Shown here: positions 33,141-46,900 of the stretch, piece by piece
How positions within the stretch are numbered: the stretch's first letter is position 1
Layout of the letters: each line of letters opens with the position of its first letter
DNA from: Colletotrichum lupini
Taxonomy: Eukaryota; Ascomycota; Sordariomycetes; Glomerellales; Glomerellaceae
Assembly (NCBI RefSeq): GCF_023278565.1
Contig: NC_064672.1
Coordinates: 1,302,001-1,366,000, forward strand
Reading direction: 5' to 3'
DNA length: 64,000 nt
Notes under the pieces: model-generated
What the model was told of the DNA's origin: nothing
Seen by the model: only the letters and a program-made list of their open reading frames with translations
Databases searched by the model: none
Position numbers and translations under genes: made by a program

Positions 33141-36100
33141 GAGTTTCCCGTGGTCCAGCGCGCGGTTCCGATGCAGCATCAGCGCTTCGGCCGCTTCTAA
33201 TCACATCACTTTTTGGTCCTTGCATTATACCTTCGTTACACAAGGGAGAGGGAAAGGGTTTTCTCTTCGGGGGCCGGCCTAGGGCAAACAGCAGACTCTA
33301 TGATCAGTATCCTATCGGGTTTTCAGGATACTGCGAGACTATGCTTGTCTCCCTTTTGGTCATTGAAGGTTCACCTGCACAGAAGCAGGCTTTTACCATT
33401 CTATCCGCTGAAGGGGGCGGGACCATGGCCAACTGTGCATCAGGCCATGTTAGTAAGAGGTAACTGGAGAATCGTGGGTAACCGGTTCAGTTCGGCACTT
33501 GGCAGTTTGACACGTCTGCGGATGTAAGGATGCGCACAACAGTCACACATGATGGGTTGTCAGGGCATTCGGATGTTGCGACAGGAAGAGATGATGTGTA
33601 CGTCTTGACACTTTGCGTTTGGCTCAGCGGCACATTACACATCGTGGGACGTGACCATCAACCTGTTGTCCAGTCCATGTGCCACCAGACAACTGGGGGA
33701 GGCAGCCTTCCCCCAATATAACGAGAGAAAGAACAAGCAGAACAAAAACACCATCCCATACACAAACACAAAGGAGGACGACTTGACTTCTTCAATTTTC
33801 TTTTGTCGTAAACTTTAATGTACGGAGTAAGATGATGCATACGGTCGGTTTCGGTAGGGCAGGTTAATGGAACAAAAAGACTCGTTTGGCATTCTGCCTT
33901 TTGCCGCTGAAAATAATGTCACAAGCAAGAATCATGGCCTGTCTTGTGTCTGTTTGAGGTTCATCTGAGGAAGAAGGGGGGGGGGGCATCGACTCTTTGA
34001 AGAAATCGATGCTTCTAGACTTTGCTTTACGAGGTTTTGTTTTTGGCGTACGAGCTATCTCAATGCTTCTGTATAGTCTCGTTCCCGTCTTGTAGAGTTC
34101 GAACGGCGTCAAGACCCTTACTGCATAAGCTCCAGATCTATAGCTCGGTGGTGTGTTGAGACGAGACGGAACCCTTCGTGCATGAGAGCCTAGACCCCCC
34201 CGTTCTGGTGTCAGCTACTGGATTACAGAGGGCGAGAGGGATCAGTTCATCCGACCATGTAAAGTTTTGGCCGGTTCGATTTTTTTCAAAGGGAGATGTA
34301 GATGTGTCCCCGCTAGCTAGCTTACCCGTGCATCCGCGCCGTCCGTTCCTCGGCTTTCGATACTACTACCTGGGGCCACCGCTGGAGTCTAACGGCCAAG
34401 GGACCTTTGCTGGAATAGACGGATGACCGATCTCTGGCCCCTTTGTTGCGTCGAATGATTTTGGGGTGGGTTTGGCGTATGCAGGGCAGAGGGGGAAGAG
34501 CGTTCGAGATCGTGTTCTGCGACACGGGGAAGAGAGTGTGCGAGTATCTGGCGTGAGATGGAGGTGGTTTGGAATGTTGTGGCTTTAGAGGCGAAGGGGG
34601 AAGGGTGGTTCAGCTGGGGGGGAGTTATTGGGAACGGCGTTTGATGGGTTTCTCCCTTTGGACCATAAGGAATCACTGGGAATCTCTGAGAAGATGACTT
34701 TACGGGTAAACTTGCCTCGTATATTTGTCTGAGGTTTGAGGAAGTTGGTGTGAATGTTATCGCTTCATCACCCTTGGGACTTCTTCAGTTGGCAGAAGCA
34801 GAGGTGTAAATGAGATCAATATCAACTGGACCTAAGACTTAGTGATGGTGCCACGCGAGAAGCTACCTTTCAGTCTCGCGAGAAGAATTTGCAATGTAGT
34901 AAGAAGCCGCCTGTTGCGGCTGAATGGTACCCGTTAAGCACATGATCGCTCGAGTAGGGATATTGACCAGGATGCCCATCCAATTCCGCACACATTCTGG
35001 TTCCAGACACCTCCTCGCGGAAATCAATCCGCACAGATCAAACGTTCCCAAGTGAAGCCATCGTGGGCAAATTCGACCACATCCGGCAGAACAATCAATG
35101 TCTTCTACTTCCAGCCCCAAAGATAGCTCCACGTCAGGAAATCATTCGACTTTCTCCGGCATTCGAGGAGCTAAAAGCGTGTGTCCCTGGCCCGAAACAC
35201 GTGGTAAAAAAAAAAAGTCGTATCATTCTCTCACAAGAGACAAGAGGGTCCCCTCGTGATTCGGGAGTCAATGAACCGAACAGGTCTGGCGTGAAAGGGT
35301 GAGAGAGGGGAAAGGGGCGTGGGAACGACGTGATGGAAGCCTATTCAGTCCCATCTCTGGATCCCCTTCTTTTACCTTCTATTTAGGTTTCGTAGCTGGG
35401 GTAGAGGAGAATAGAGGGACAGAGGTGTGCAGAGACGTAATCCCTCGGAGAACATCCCACATGCGGCGAAACTTTCGAGTGAATATCGTGAGAAAGGCGC
35501 CAGCAAAACTGTTGAGCACGTGGGTAATAGGAACACTCATCGGCGGACCAAGGAACAGCAAAACGGTGGCTTGTGATGGAACGTCCCACTTCGCCGACCT
35601 GAATTGCCCTACTCATTGCTGTTTGTAGAAACGAAGAACAAAAAAAAGAGGCAAAGAGTCGAGGTAGGTAGGCAGCCGAGCCATCGTGGTGTTCCTGACT
35701 CGGGGGAGGTGGTGGCTATCCGCCCGCGCGGCAGTCGTCGGAGTGGTTGCCTTTCCCGGCGAATTCTGTCAGCCGGGCGTCCGCGGAGTTTTGCTCTCTC
35801 TTATTATCCACCGTTCGTTCACGGTAGATACGGGGGCGTGGTTTCGTCAATGGAGAGAGAGAGAGAAAAAGGCATTCACCGAAAGAGGCTAGGTGGAATC
35901 CAACGTAGAAGCGCTAGAAGGGATCTTCGCGCAGGAACAAACGACCTGAGACATTGTAGTGAAGGAAAGAGAGGAGGGGGGGAGAGGGGCAAACACATTT
36001 CAACAGAATCAACAGAAACAGGTTCGAGATGGACAATGAATAGGGGACGGTGTAAGTCTACCTATCCTATACACCCCCATCGTCCATCGTTGGAAGACAT

Positions 36101-39100
36101 CACACAATATAGAGTTTCCCACACCCTCCTCAACCGCGAAATCGACGCACTTTCCTTTCAATCCAGACTGTGGGCGCGGAGAGAGAAATAACCAGCATCG
36201 AAGGATTCGGCAGGCTGAGCGGCGCGGGAGGGGTGCCACCCGTTCTCTCTCATCACGCCTTTTCTTCTAGCGATAGACGCCCTTCCGCACATCGCCTGCC
36301 TTCTTCATGGTTCGGCCTCTTGGATGGATCGCCCTACGAAACGGCTTCCTTTTCCAAGTGATATCAGAAAGGGTGGGGGAGGAGGATCTACACTCCGATG
36401 CCGAGTGAGTGTGTGTCTGCGTATGCCCTTTCACAGCCGTGATAGCAGTGACTGGCTGGAGCAAGCTCCGAGCGAGTGTGATGAAAAACGCCCCAGAGAC
36501 GATCATGAAGCTAGCTATCGGTTTACACAAATCCTTCAAACGGAAGGACGATCATCCCGTTTCCCGCGCCGCCCCTAGTAATGGAATTCTTACCCTAGCC
36601 TCATAGTATCAATTCTCAAGACTTCCAAGGTAGAAGCTAGAATGTGACAATATCCACCTCTTCCTGCCCTATTACCTACCTCCTCGGCCCCCCCTCCCCA
36701 CGACGAAACGGTTTCCTAAGCCGGAGTTTAGTCCGCCCATGTCTTGGTGACAAACAATAGGAGGGACGAAAAAAATGCGGGAAGACACTACCCGCTACCT
36801 ATTTGGATTCCGCCATTGAATTTCCAGTCCAATGATAATCCAAGAGATAAGATTCTCCCGAATAGGAAAGAGCAATGACAAGAAGCATGGCAAACAAGTA
36901 AACACGCGCAACGCTTTCCTTTCTGCCAAGATGAAAAAGGAGAATGTAAGATATTTCCTGAACCGGCCATCAGAACCGCGTGGTATCTTCACCTGCCACT
37001 GCTGCTTGACCTTTACCTTACGTACTCATGTCAGTGACTTCACAAGGCACAAGGCCGACGGGAGGAATGAGGGCGTCGGCGACTAGAGAATGGAAAGGAA
37101 GAAGATCGTCCCTCCTCCCATCGGCATCGGCACCTTGCCGTACCTCCCTCCTCCCCGCTTACCCCGCCGAGCGCTCTCCCTCCCTCCCTCCCGGCGGCGG
37201 GACGATCCTCCCCCGGACGGGACGAACGGGATCCGATCACACACGCGCGCACTTCCCTAAACCGATGGACGAGATAAACATTATATCTAATATCCACCTA
37301 GTGATTTGATAACAATGCTAGATCGACGAATAGCCGACAGGTAAGCGGGGACTACGATGAATAAGGATCTCCGCGTAAAAACATGTACACAATGAAGCAA
37401 AAAGTAAGCCTTACGTGATGGAGACACTAGACTCATCAACGGGAAGCTTGCTTCCCGTCGTAGCGATAGGGTACCGGTGTCGTAAAAAACACAAATCGGG
37501 ACCACAAAGTCCTGCATACGTTGCCTCCCTTTCCATGATTCCGAAGCCATCGTCAAAAGCAGAGAAGCAACGAGAGAGAAGCTTCTCACTAAGAGAAAAG
37601 TACGCGTAAGGCGGGAAAGGTGCGAGACGGGAACAAGCACCACACGCCAACGAGAACAACGACGACGATGGCGGCGGCGGCGACGGCACACTGGCTGGCC
37701 GTACACATATTCACAAGGCCAGAGACGGGAGGCTAGCTCACCCAGAAACAGAACCCAATCACTACCTAATTCAGCAATGTCTCAAATGTCGTGACTGTCC
37801 CCCCATCGCCGCGCTGCCCCGGGGCTACATCTTTCCGTGTATCCGGGGTGAGCTCGATTTGTGTAATCGTGTGTGTGTGTGACCACGCCAAAAGAGTCGG
37901 CGTGTATGGGTAACCTAGAGTGCCCAAGAAAGGTGTACCGCAGGCAGCCTCCCTTGGAAGAGAAAGCTACCACAACGATCAAGGCTCGAAACGACGCAAG
38001 TCCCTACGGACCGAGACCTTCGCGCGGGATAGAAAAGGCGAATGAACGCCTTTGAACGTATCTAGTCTAGCCGCTCTGGTAAAACCACCCACCACAAAAA
38101 ACCAGGAACCGCGGTAAAACGGGTGAAAAGAATCCGTGTCCGTGTTTACCTGACTACACCTCTCCTCATCTGCCGCCATCACGTAAAGTCAACAACTCCA
38201 TACCATTTCCGGCGATTGTTCCCCTCTCAAATGTGTAAAGGTAAACATGAATGGGTATAGACGGAGGGGAAAAACCAGGGGTCTATCTCTTACGGGTCTG
38301 GTGCCGAACAAAACGTAAACAAAACAAACAACGGGTAGATCGGTTCAGACGGTTGATCCCTTTGCACAGTCAGCTGCGTAAGCAAGTAGAGCACCAGATA
38401 GGCTAGAAGAGGCTTTACATCCGTCATGGGAACTTTTGTAGGTTACCAGTCGGCAGTAGAAGAAGTCTCGAAGGGGGACAAACCATGGTAGAGGGTCCGG
38501 AGTTAATACGTCAAATCCGCAAGGAGAAAGGACTGCGGTAGTCAGTGTCTCTTCCTCTACGTAAGCTCTGGTGACGACGCCGAAGAGGAGTACCTAAACG
38601 AAAGAAGGAGACTGCAGTCAGTACGCGAGTGAGTGAGTGTGCCACATCACACACCGTCACACGTCATTCTACGACGAGGGGCAACGACGAAACATCGCCA
38701 ACCTCAGACCAAACCAGACCTGGCCAAACACTACCCACCGACGACCAGAACGAAACGGAACCAACGTTCCCAGCTTTATCTCGATTCCCGGGCTTGCGGT
38801 TCAGCTGCTGCTTGCTGCTTAAACTCATACCCAATCCCCGGATTTCGTACCCGGAAATCTTATTCAAAGTGGTAAGACAGGCCCGGCGACTGTTTCTTAC
38901 GTGCGAAACTATGATGATCCCAAGAAACAGGTTTAAACGGGGGATCATTGGGGATAGGCTTTGGAGGGAGGCAAAAACCCGGGAAGCTGGAAAGTGTTCC
39001 AGCACAGCCCCGATGGGTGAGACCTCCGTAAACGATTTCGTGAAAAGTCTAGCGGAAGAGAGTTTTTCGAAGCTCCAGTGACCATACCTAGAGGGGACAA

Positions 39101-42100
39101 GATGAGAGACACTCTGCTACTCGTCCCCCCGATGAGCTTGTGGTTCCACGAAAAAGATCACCACGACGAAGTGAGAGGCTTCCCGACGGGCGTCTGCTCT
39201 GGTTTCTGTGCCTGGTGTTCTGCTTGCCCGGGCAGCCAAGACTTGCGTTCAAAAGGGCAATAGATGAACAGAGTCGACGTATCAATGCCTTTTGAGCACT
39301 AATCAGAAGTCGTGTAGCAGACTCTTGGGCGTACCTTTACGAAATCGCGTGGAGCGTTTGTGTGGATGGGGCCGTTTCTGGCCCTGGGGCCCTCAATTTG
39401 TTTCCCGCACCGGACTTGAGGGGAAAAGTAAAGGCTGCGAGCGTACGTGTGCCTGAGAAAAGTGACGGTGCGGCCAGTAGAAAGACGCTAGAAGGCGACG
39501 AAGAAGTTTTCCGCACGTCACCGGCGATGCCGCAAACGGGAGGCTTTCGACCGGGGACCTGGGAACGAGAGAAGAGTACGCGGTGCGCGCGGGGCGAGTC
39601 CAGGGTGCCGCGGGGCTTGAGGCTACTCGACTTTCCCACATGGAGGGCGTGCAAACTCGAACGAGAAGCAAAACGCAAACAGACAGATATCGGTCCCAAG
39701 GACGTGGTGCGTGTCTCGGGGACCTGAAGCTTGTGGCAGCAAGACTGGAGCCACTACACCTTTGGCGGACAGAGAGCTGATGGAAACCGGCGGGAAGTGT
39801 GTCTCTGGCATCCTGCGATGGGGAGGATCGAGGCACTTTGTGGAGGCTGTGCCCGTTAGCTTTCTGGTTGTCGATGAAGCAGGAGGCTGCCATGTGCGCT
39901 GGCTGAACATGTCTCGCCGGATGCGGGTTGAAGTTCGTTGGTGGATAAGAAATGGGATAGAAAGCTCTTTTGTTGACCAGCGGGGATGTCTAGCATAGTG
40001 GACCCCGACGAAGATGATGTGTGCTGTTTCTGCTGAAGGCCATCACCTCGACGGTGAACACCAGGGCTAGATCTTGTCTCGGTCCGCGCAAACAGCTGTG
40101 AACGCCTTCATCCAGTCTGTCGGGTCCAGGAAGTGAATGACGAAGAGGACTCTGCGAGGCGTTAGTGGGCAAAACTCGAGTTCCTAAAGCGGGTATGTAA
40201 TAGAGTTGAACAAGGTGTGCTGCTTTCGGGGAATTGTTGTTGTTGTCGTCCTTGACTGTTACCTTACCTCAGCTAGCGGATAACCTTGCAGTAGGATTCT
40301 GGGGTCGGTAAGGTATCTGGTAGGGTGACTGCGGCTGCGGGGCCAATGGCCTTGCGAGTGGATGCATGAGGATGGCAGCGGCTACGCAGACTGCCGTGGC
40401 TATTTCCATCAGCCAAAGTCTGTGCGGCGTCTATTCGAGGCATGCCGTCCGGGCAGGCCAATGAGACGTCGACGGGCGCTTGTGGGGGAGGGGGAGGGCG
40501 AGAGCCTCCCGGGAGACATGGGAGGAATGAAGAGCCATGTTCGGATGACTGATGCGCGGGCGCTAGTCAAGGTCCTGCAGCTCAGCGATGGAACGAGAAT
40601 TGAGGCGCAGAGGACGAGGACGCGCTTCCTGAAACGCGGCGGTTGGGGGCTGATTCGAGGCGACGGCAAGCGGTTCGTGTCTTACGCTTTTGCTTGTCGT
40701 GTAGAGACCATCTTGGTTTGGCTGCCGTCATTGGTTCCCACGAGCTGGCGTCTTTTACAGCTGGCGTTTGAAGATTAAGGAATTGAGCTAAGAAGAGGAT
40801 AAGCCGCCTGCAGTCTTTTGGCGCCCGGCACCAAAGCCATGAATTGCATCTGTTCAAACCTCGAACAGCAATCCTTTCAGACCTATGCGTCCGACAGCAG
40901 GAAGCGTAGTCCGATGGTTATGGGGGTGTCAATGTAGAGGGAGAGCCGCTGTGGTGCCAGTGAACAGCATCATTCTCACAGGAGAGCAAGAAAAGACAAG
41001 CCTCAGTTTTGGTGGTACAATGTTGGCTTTCTTGTTCTTCTTCCTGGCGTTCCTTGCGTGGGCCGGCGTTGAGCTTGAATTGCCGTCCACATGAGGAAAG
41101 GTCACTCGGCGACGTGCCGACGAGGCGTCGCGCAAGACACCGCATGGTTGGCGTTTTCGAGTCGACGTAGGTTTTACGTATTGTTCATCGTGGTGCGGCA
41201 AAATTTTCCCGCTTCCACGCCGCGACCGAGGCATCAAAGGATTGGGGCGACCGGACGGCGCCACGCCCCGGTAAGCGGACGCCGCTGGTAGATGACCACT
41301 GGATTACACAGGAGAAGCTCCTTACAGAGTCCTCGCAGAAAGCTTGCAGTGCTCGTTCTGTTGAGTCTCGGCGAAGTGACATTTCGTACGAAGGGTGGCT
41401 TGGCGGGCTTCGTGCCTGCGTTTTCCCTTCCAATGCTATGGGCATGGGTTCTTGGATAAGAGTGACATTGGCTTGCCTGCACCGCCATAGTGTTGTCAAA
41501 GTCCCGATTATTCTTCTTCCTTTTTCTGCGGCGGAGACAATTTGCAGTGTGACGCTGGCCGGGTCAACATGGCCTTCCAAGCCACCAAAGAAGGACACGA
41601 ATGACTAACCACCAGAGCCATGTTCGGATCCGGGAAGTGGCGGCTCGGGTGGGACGGGAGGGAAGAATGAATAATCGCCGCGGGGAGGGGAGGCCCCAAC
41701 TGTGGCTGGTACCGTAGTACGTTCGCCGTCGCTGTCGCGTCCTCTGGCGCTGCGACTGCGACTGCGAGTAGCGAGGGGCGACCTGGCGAGGAAGAGAGCG
41801 CAGCAGGCCAGGCCTGTAGCCAACAGGAGCAAGGGGGCTCGACGCAGGCACGGCAGGGCAGCTAAATCCCTGAAGAGGGTGATCGGAAGAGTCGTCGATC
41901 AACTGACTAAAGAGCCGAGGCCGGCGATCAGCGATGGATGGGATGACAGATTGAGAGCAGCGCACGCACCACACCTTGGAATCCCCTGCTGAACGAATGG
42001 GAACGCGCGATCATCCCAGCGTGACAGGGGAAAGGGTCCCAAGGGGGGGCGTGAACGTTGATGCGTTGAAAGGCATGCCGCAACTGTGGCTCAAAATGGG

Positions 42101-45100
42101 AGAGAGACCGCCCTATGCGGGGTACAGATTCAGCGAATGCCTGGCTTCCATCACCCCCTGCCACGGTCCCAGGTCCGTACCCCGTACCCGCGCATGGGCA
42201 TGCCTCCCATCAGCTGGCACAAGCCGAACGGTACAGGGGACAAGACACCATAAGTGGTTCATCGCTTCAGTGGGCGCATGAATTCGCATCACGAACATCT
42301 CCGTGTGGCGGAGACTGCCGATGTTTGTTGTGTCAGGCGAACAGGTGTCTTTTTTGATGAACTTTGTCTGAGCCGCACCGGATCACGACGCTGCGGCCGA
42401 AGACGTTGTCGCATTCGGCTCAACAGGCTGGAAAATAATCGATTTTCGTCAATAGGCAGGCCTCCCGAGCAGCTGGTCGTGGGCAAGTTCGGAACTTCAG
42501 CCACAATCTGTCTCGGGACATAGCCACCTTGTGTGGCCTGGGCCTTGAGGCGCGATTGGCGAACTCGTACTACAGTGCTGGTGTTCCGTTCCAAGGCCAC
42601 CCCGCCAATCACGGCTCTCGCGTGGCATTGTACCGGAGTGGTCTCCGACACACCAGGACCGAAGCGGCAAGGCCTTCCGGCGCATGTGGGCCCCGGGTTT
42701 GAGGAGGTGGGAGATGGAGCTCGGGAGTCGTTGGGAGGAGGGAGAAGGGAGGCGGTGAGGAATTCGGTCGGGTGCCGAGACGGTCTAGACGGACGGACGG
42801 CCGGCGGACACTGCATTTCTGCAATGGCTGGACGAGGTTGAGTCTCTGCGTTGGCTCAGCATGCGACGTGGACCAACTCGACCGAATGAATTGGTGATGC
42901 CACAGCGAAGGAGCATATCCGGGCGGTGAAGATGGGTTGATTCTGCTCCCCCTCTTCCAACTTCCCTCTGCGTTACTTGTGATGCTTGTAAGCAGGGTAC
43001 CTGGTTGCATTACTGCATCAACCTTCCGGTGCCAGATACAGTCGAATCGATTCCTCTGCCATCGACCGACCCCCTGAAAATGGGGTTTAGTTGGACAGCC
43101 GATGAGGTACTCACACGCTTGCGCAACCACTTCCCCAGGGCTAGACTCGAAAGCTGTGGTATGTCCGCCCCGCTGCGTTACAAGCAAAAGAGGGTGCAGA
43201 TCTGTCGCGCCTTTCAGGGGAAACTCCAAGTGGGCTGCAATAGAGGTTAGGCTGTTGCAGGATTTCAAGCATACCATCTTTCAAGCACTCAGCGCCTTGA
43301 TGCATGGTGGCTGTCGTTAGCACCCTCATGCCCGAGATAAGAGGGGCATCATAGTACCCGTCAGTTAAGCAGATAACGCCGCAATAGGTAACGTAGGGAT
43401 CGAGTACTAGTAAGCGGCTGAGTGTCTTAATATTGGCTACGATGAGGGGGAAAGCAATGTAAATTGGGCCCGAACAAGACGCCTGACACATTTGGCAAGT
43501 CGTTCGGTGGCCAGCGGGTCATGGCGAAGCCACCGTCGCAGGAGGCCATTTCGAACAGACGCTTGGCGCGAAGCTATCGACGCCGACCGTAGGGCTCGAG
43601 CATGTGGTTGTCGACGGTGCTTGTGGCCGCTTGTCAGCTGCCATCCGGTCTCTGCAACGAGGGGCCCGGGCTTATTCGCACGAGACTCTGCATGCAAGTC
43701 GTTGGCTCACGATGGAGCCAGCAGGACCACACTTTGTTGGGGGCCTTTGGACGATAATGTGTGAATGTGAGTCCTTGCTTGCGCTAGGCTGTCAGCTTCT
43801 CACCCTCCGCATTCTCGACTCTCACCCTGCGTCTTGGCGTCGGCCCACTGACCCGAGGAAGCCAGAATCAAATGGAGAAGATAGGGGAACCGTTGCAGTG
43901 ACCCCAAACGCGACTTGGAAACGTAAAGCCGGAGGGGAGTGCATTCGATTGGGAATGAAAAGGCATACACATGAAACCGTAACGTGGGGAACGATCTACT
44001 TCAGGGGACGGGAGTAGCGATTAGTGCGTGAGCATATTGCCAGCAGGGGGCATTTCCCTCCAGTGAAGTCGAACACGAGCTCGTTCTGAGCCACAGCATG
44101 GCTACACCCTCTTGTCAATTGCGGGAAGGGAGCGATCAGTCATGCGAACCCGAAACTTTTGACTTTTTGGCGGGTGGTAGGATTGCGCCTGTAGGCTGTT
44201 GGCGGCATTGAGACAGAGTCCGTGTCCTGCGTGTTGCCGGAGATCATCTCCAGCGTAGGGCAGGGTAACCGGTTATGGGAAAGGCATGAGGCCCATATCT
44301 CGACGTTTGGCTGTGATTGATAGCCGGCAAGGGTTGATTGGCCTGGACGTTTAACTGACTGTTGAGCTCGGGGCTAGGATTGCGGCGAGGGCTTTGTGCT
44401 TGATCGAGGATTGGATGAGATTCCCGCCTTGTGGAGGAACTCCGTGTACTCGAAAAGTCAGTTTGGGATTTCAGTGGGAGGCGAGTAGGTGAAGCCACAC
44501 GAATAACGGCTCCTTCTTCCCTTTCAGGCAAGCCAAGGTGCGCCAGGAAATCCAGTGTGTTGCTGATACCCCGAAAGCCCGACAAAGGAGCAAACCCCCC
44601 AGCTAGAAGCGTGAGGTTCTCAGATTCGTGGGGTTGGAAGACATTTCCTGGCTGGACTGGGCTGGGGGTAGCCTAAGTCTTTGAAGTTAACAGGGAGCCA
44701 CTGCTGAGTATGCCAACAGGCCGCTAGAGTGTAATACGATTGACCGTGGTTGGCTGACAGCCCTCATGTTCCGCTAGCTAACGGTTAAGCTGGTGGCAGG
44801 ACGCAAAACCATTCGGAAATGTCTCAGAGGCCGAAAAAGAGGGCGCTGTGTATGTGTGTCGTTTCATGAGCAGCACCAGACGCTTGACCCGTTGCGGCCT
44901 TCTTTTGCTGTTGAGCTGTTGATGCGAAATGGGAAACAACATTGGTGATGATTTCGAAACCAAGGAATCGCCCAGGCGGGATTGGCTATGCTGTGCCGCA
45001 ACCTGCGGGCGTGGTCTCACTTTGTTCAGACTGTTCAGGCTTTTGCCAGCGCGGGCGTTGGCCTTTGGAGCAACTCTGTGGATGCCAAAGCTGGAGGCGT

Positions 45101-46900
45101 TCATCGTCGTCCATGTGGACTTTCTTGAAGATGGGCGGCATCATGTAGGCCGTAATTCACACCAAAGCAGCACTGGTTGCAGAACAGTAGCTGGCTGTGG
45201 CTTTGTTTGATGATACTTTCCGCCCACGGGTAAACCATTGAGTGTACGGAGTACAGCAAGAGATTCAAGGTTCAAGAAGGGCGTACGTGTGTTGATCCCT
45301 TCTGGTGCAGTGATAAGATTGGCAAAGGCGAGCATGATTGCAGGCGAGTAGCAGGGGCGTCTCCAAATCAGAGCAGCATAGCCAAGCCTGGCCAACAGAC
45401 CAACAGCGGTAAACCGTGACACAGCAGAGCGGTAGGGCACAGGAGATGAGTCACGGAGGCGTAAGGTCAACTTGTTTCCAGAGCCTAAAATTCTAAGCAG
45501 AGGGCGAGAAGCAAGGCGGCGGCGGCGAATCGGCGCCAGGTCAAGAAAGATCGGTCACGACGCGGGCCGGTTCTCATCGGTCGGGAAGTGCGCGGCGCGG
45601 CATGCTAACACTCGATAGACGTGGTCGACATCATGTCTCGTTCAGGTAAGGCGAGGCAAGGCCGGTCGATACGCTGTTTCAGAGAGGGAGCCGAAAATAA
45701 AGAATTGCGGAGATTACATATAGACGCCCAGTAGTTCGAGGTGGGCGAGTTGAAGGGTCGTTAGTCCTCCAGACGGAAGCGAGTTCGAGTTCTCCGGAGG
45801 GTCTTGTTTCTTGGCCATGTTCGTGAATCGATTGGTAGAGAGGGCTGGAGACAGCTGCCCATCGCTTGTTTCATCGGCGTACTCAAGGTAGGACGCGGCC
45901 ACCAATGAACCGCGCGCATCGATTGTGTCGTTTTCAGGTCTTTTGGGGTAGGTATACGACAATATGCGTAGACCTAGCTGCAGCAGTCCATGTTAGTGAC
46001 AGCGGAAAGCAAGCTGACGTGCGTTGGAGGTACCTTGGCTCGCGTGCCTGAGTCTGTTCTGCTGTGCTTCACTGCAAGGTAGTAGGTATGCCACTACTCC
46101 CGTATGCATATTCGTGGTTGATTCTTTTTTGGTGGTGAGCTGGCGGCTGAGGATTCGTTCATTTGATCCAGTCACATTTCATCTCTGGCTCCCACCACCA
46201 GCGTCAGGCGTCAGGCAAGGGCTGCAACAAGAGGCAAGAGGCAAGGGAGGGCGACTCCAGGTGAAAGCACAGATACGTATCCGTATCGTACTTGCTCCTT
46301 CCGCCTCATAGCAGCCAATGAGGATGTCCAAGCAACGTGAGGTGCAGGCGCCAGCTCACTTGACTGACAGATGGAGAAGCAGCGAATGGCTGGGGGTGGG
46401 TCTGCTTCTGTGCCTCCCTTTCCTTCTTCTCCCGCGTACGAGGTGCACTTTCCTCGATAACAAGGTACCTGGAAGTGTACCTCTCAAGTGAACAGGAATA
46501 GGCAAGCACCAAGGTACTTAACCATCCGTACGGAGTGCCTTCCTCCAGATACCTTAATCTTACTGGCGGGCCGCCGCTGGCCTTCGTACGTGCGCATGTT
46601 TTGCTGCAGTCTGTCGCCTGGGGCTCTGGGTGGACAAGAAAAGCTGCTGCTGCTTGTTTTGGGAGACATGGGCCCTTGCTTGTGGGATCGTGTCTTGGTG
46701 TTTCTACAACCACTGGCTGAAATGGGATCGCTTCTGGTGTGCAGCGGTACTGGGTTGCGAGGTGGGAGGGGCCTTGAAGTTTCGAACCGAGCTGTTCTGG
46801 CCAGTCAACGGGCTTCGTGAGACACTCCCAAATGAAGGTCGGCCTATTACACAATGGTTCGCGGCTCGGTTGTTGTCGTTCTTGTTCGTCGCCGCCGTCA
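33141..46900. other. About 13.8 kb without a supportable gene
   Basis: I read all frames longer than 60 codons on both strands and found no domain, no credible exon chain and no tRNA or 5S rRNA. The longest frame, at 42,609-43,277 on the minus strand, has no family resemblance. GC content looks ordinary and no AT-rich repeat is visible, so this is not a mutated transposon. For long stretches the plus strand is richer in G than C (for example 34,400-34,700, 40,440-40,640, 42,650-42,850), the opposite of the leader-like region to the right. Such asymmetry could reflect leftward non-coding transcription or simply promoter sequence. A TACGGAGTA motif recurs at 33,821 and 45,245. Confidence 0.5.

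Noticed and set aside
33864..34112. 82-codon minus-strand frame that looks protein-like
   Set aside because: The frame begins at TTG, not ATG, and the Pro-rich part comes from a G homopolymer on the other strand.
42609..43277. 222-codon minus-strand open frame in the large gap
   Set aside because: No domain, no supporting splice pattern and atypical composition. I cannot separate it from a chance frame, though it would be the first to test with RNA data.
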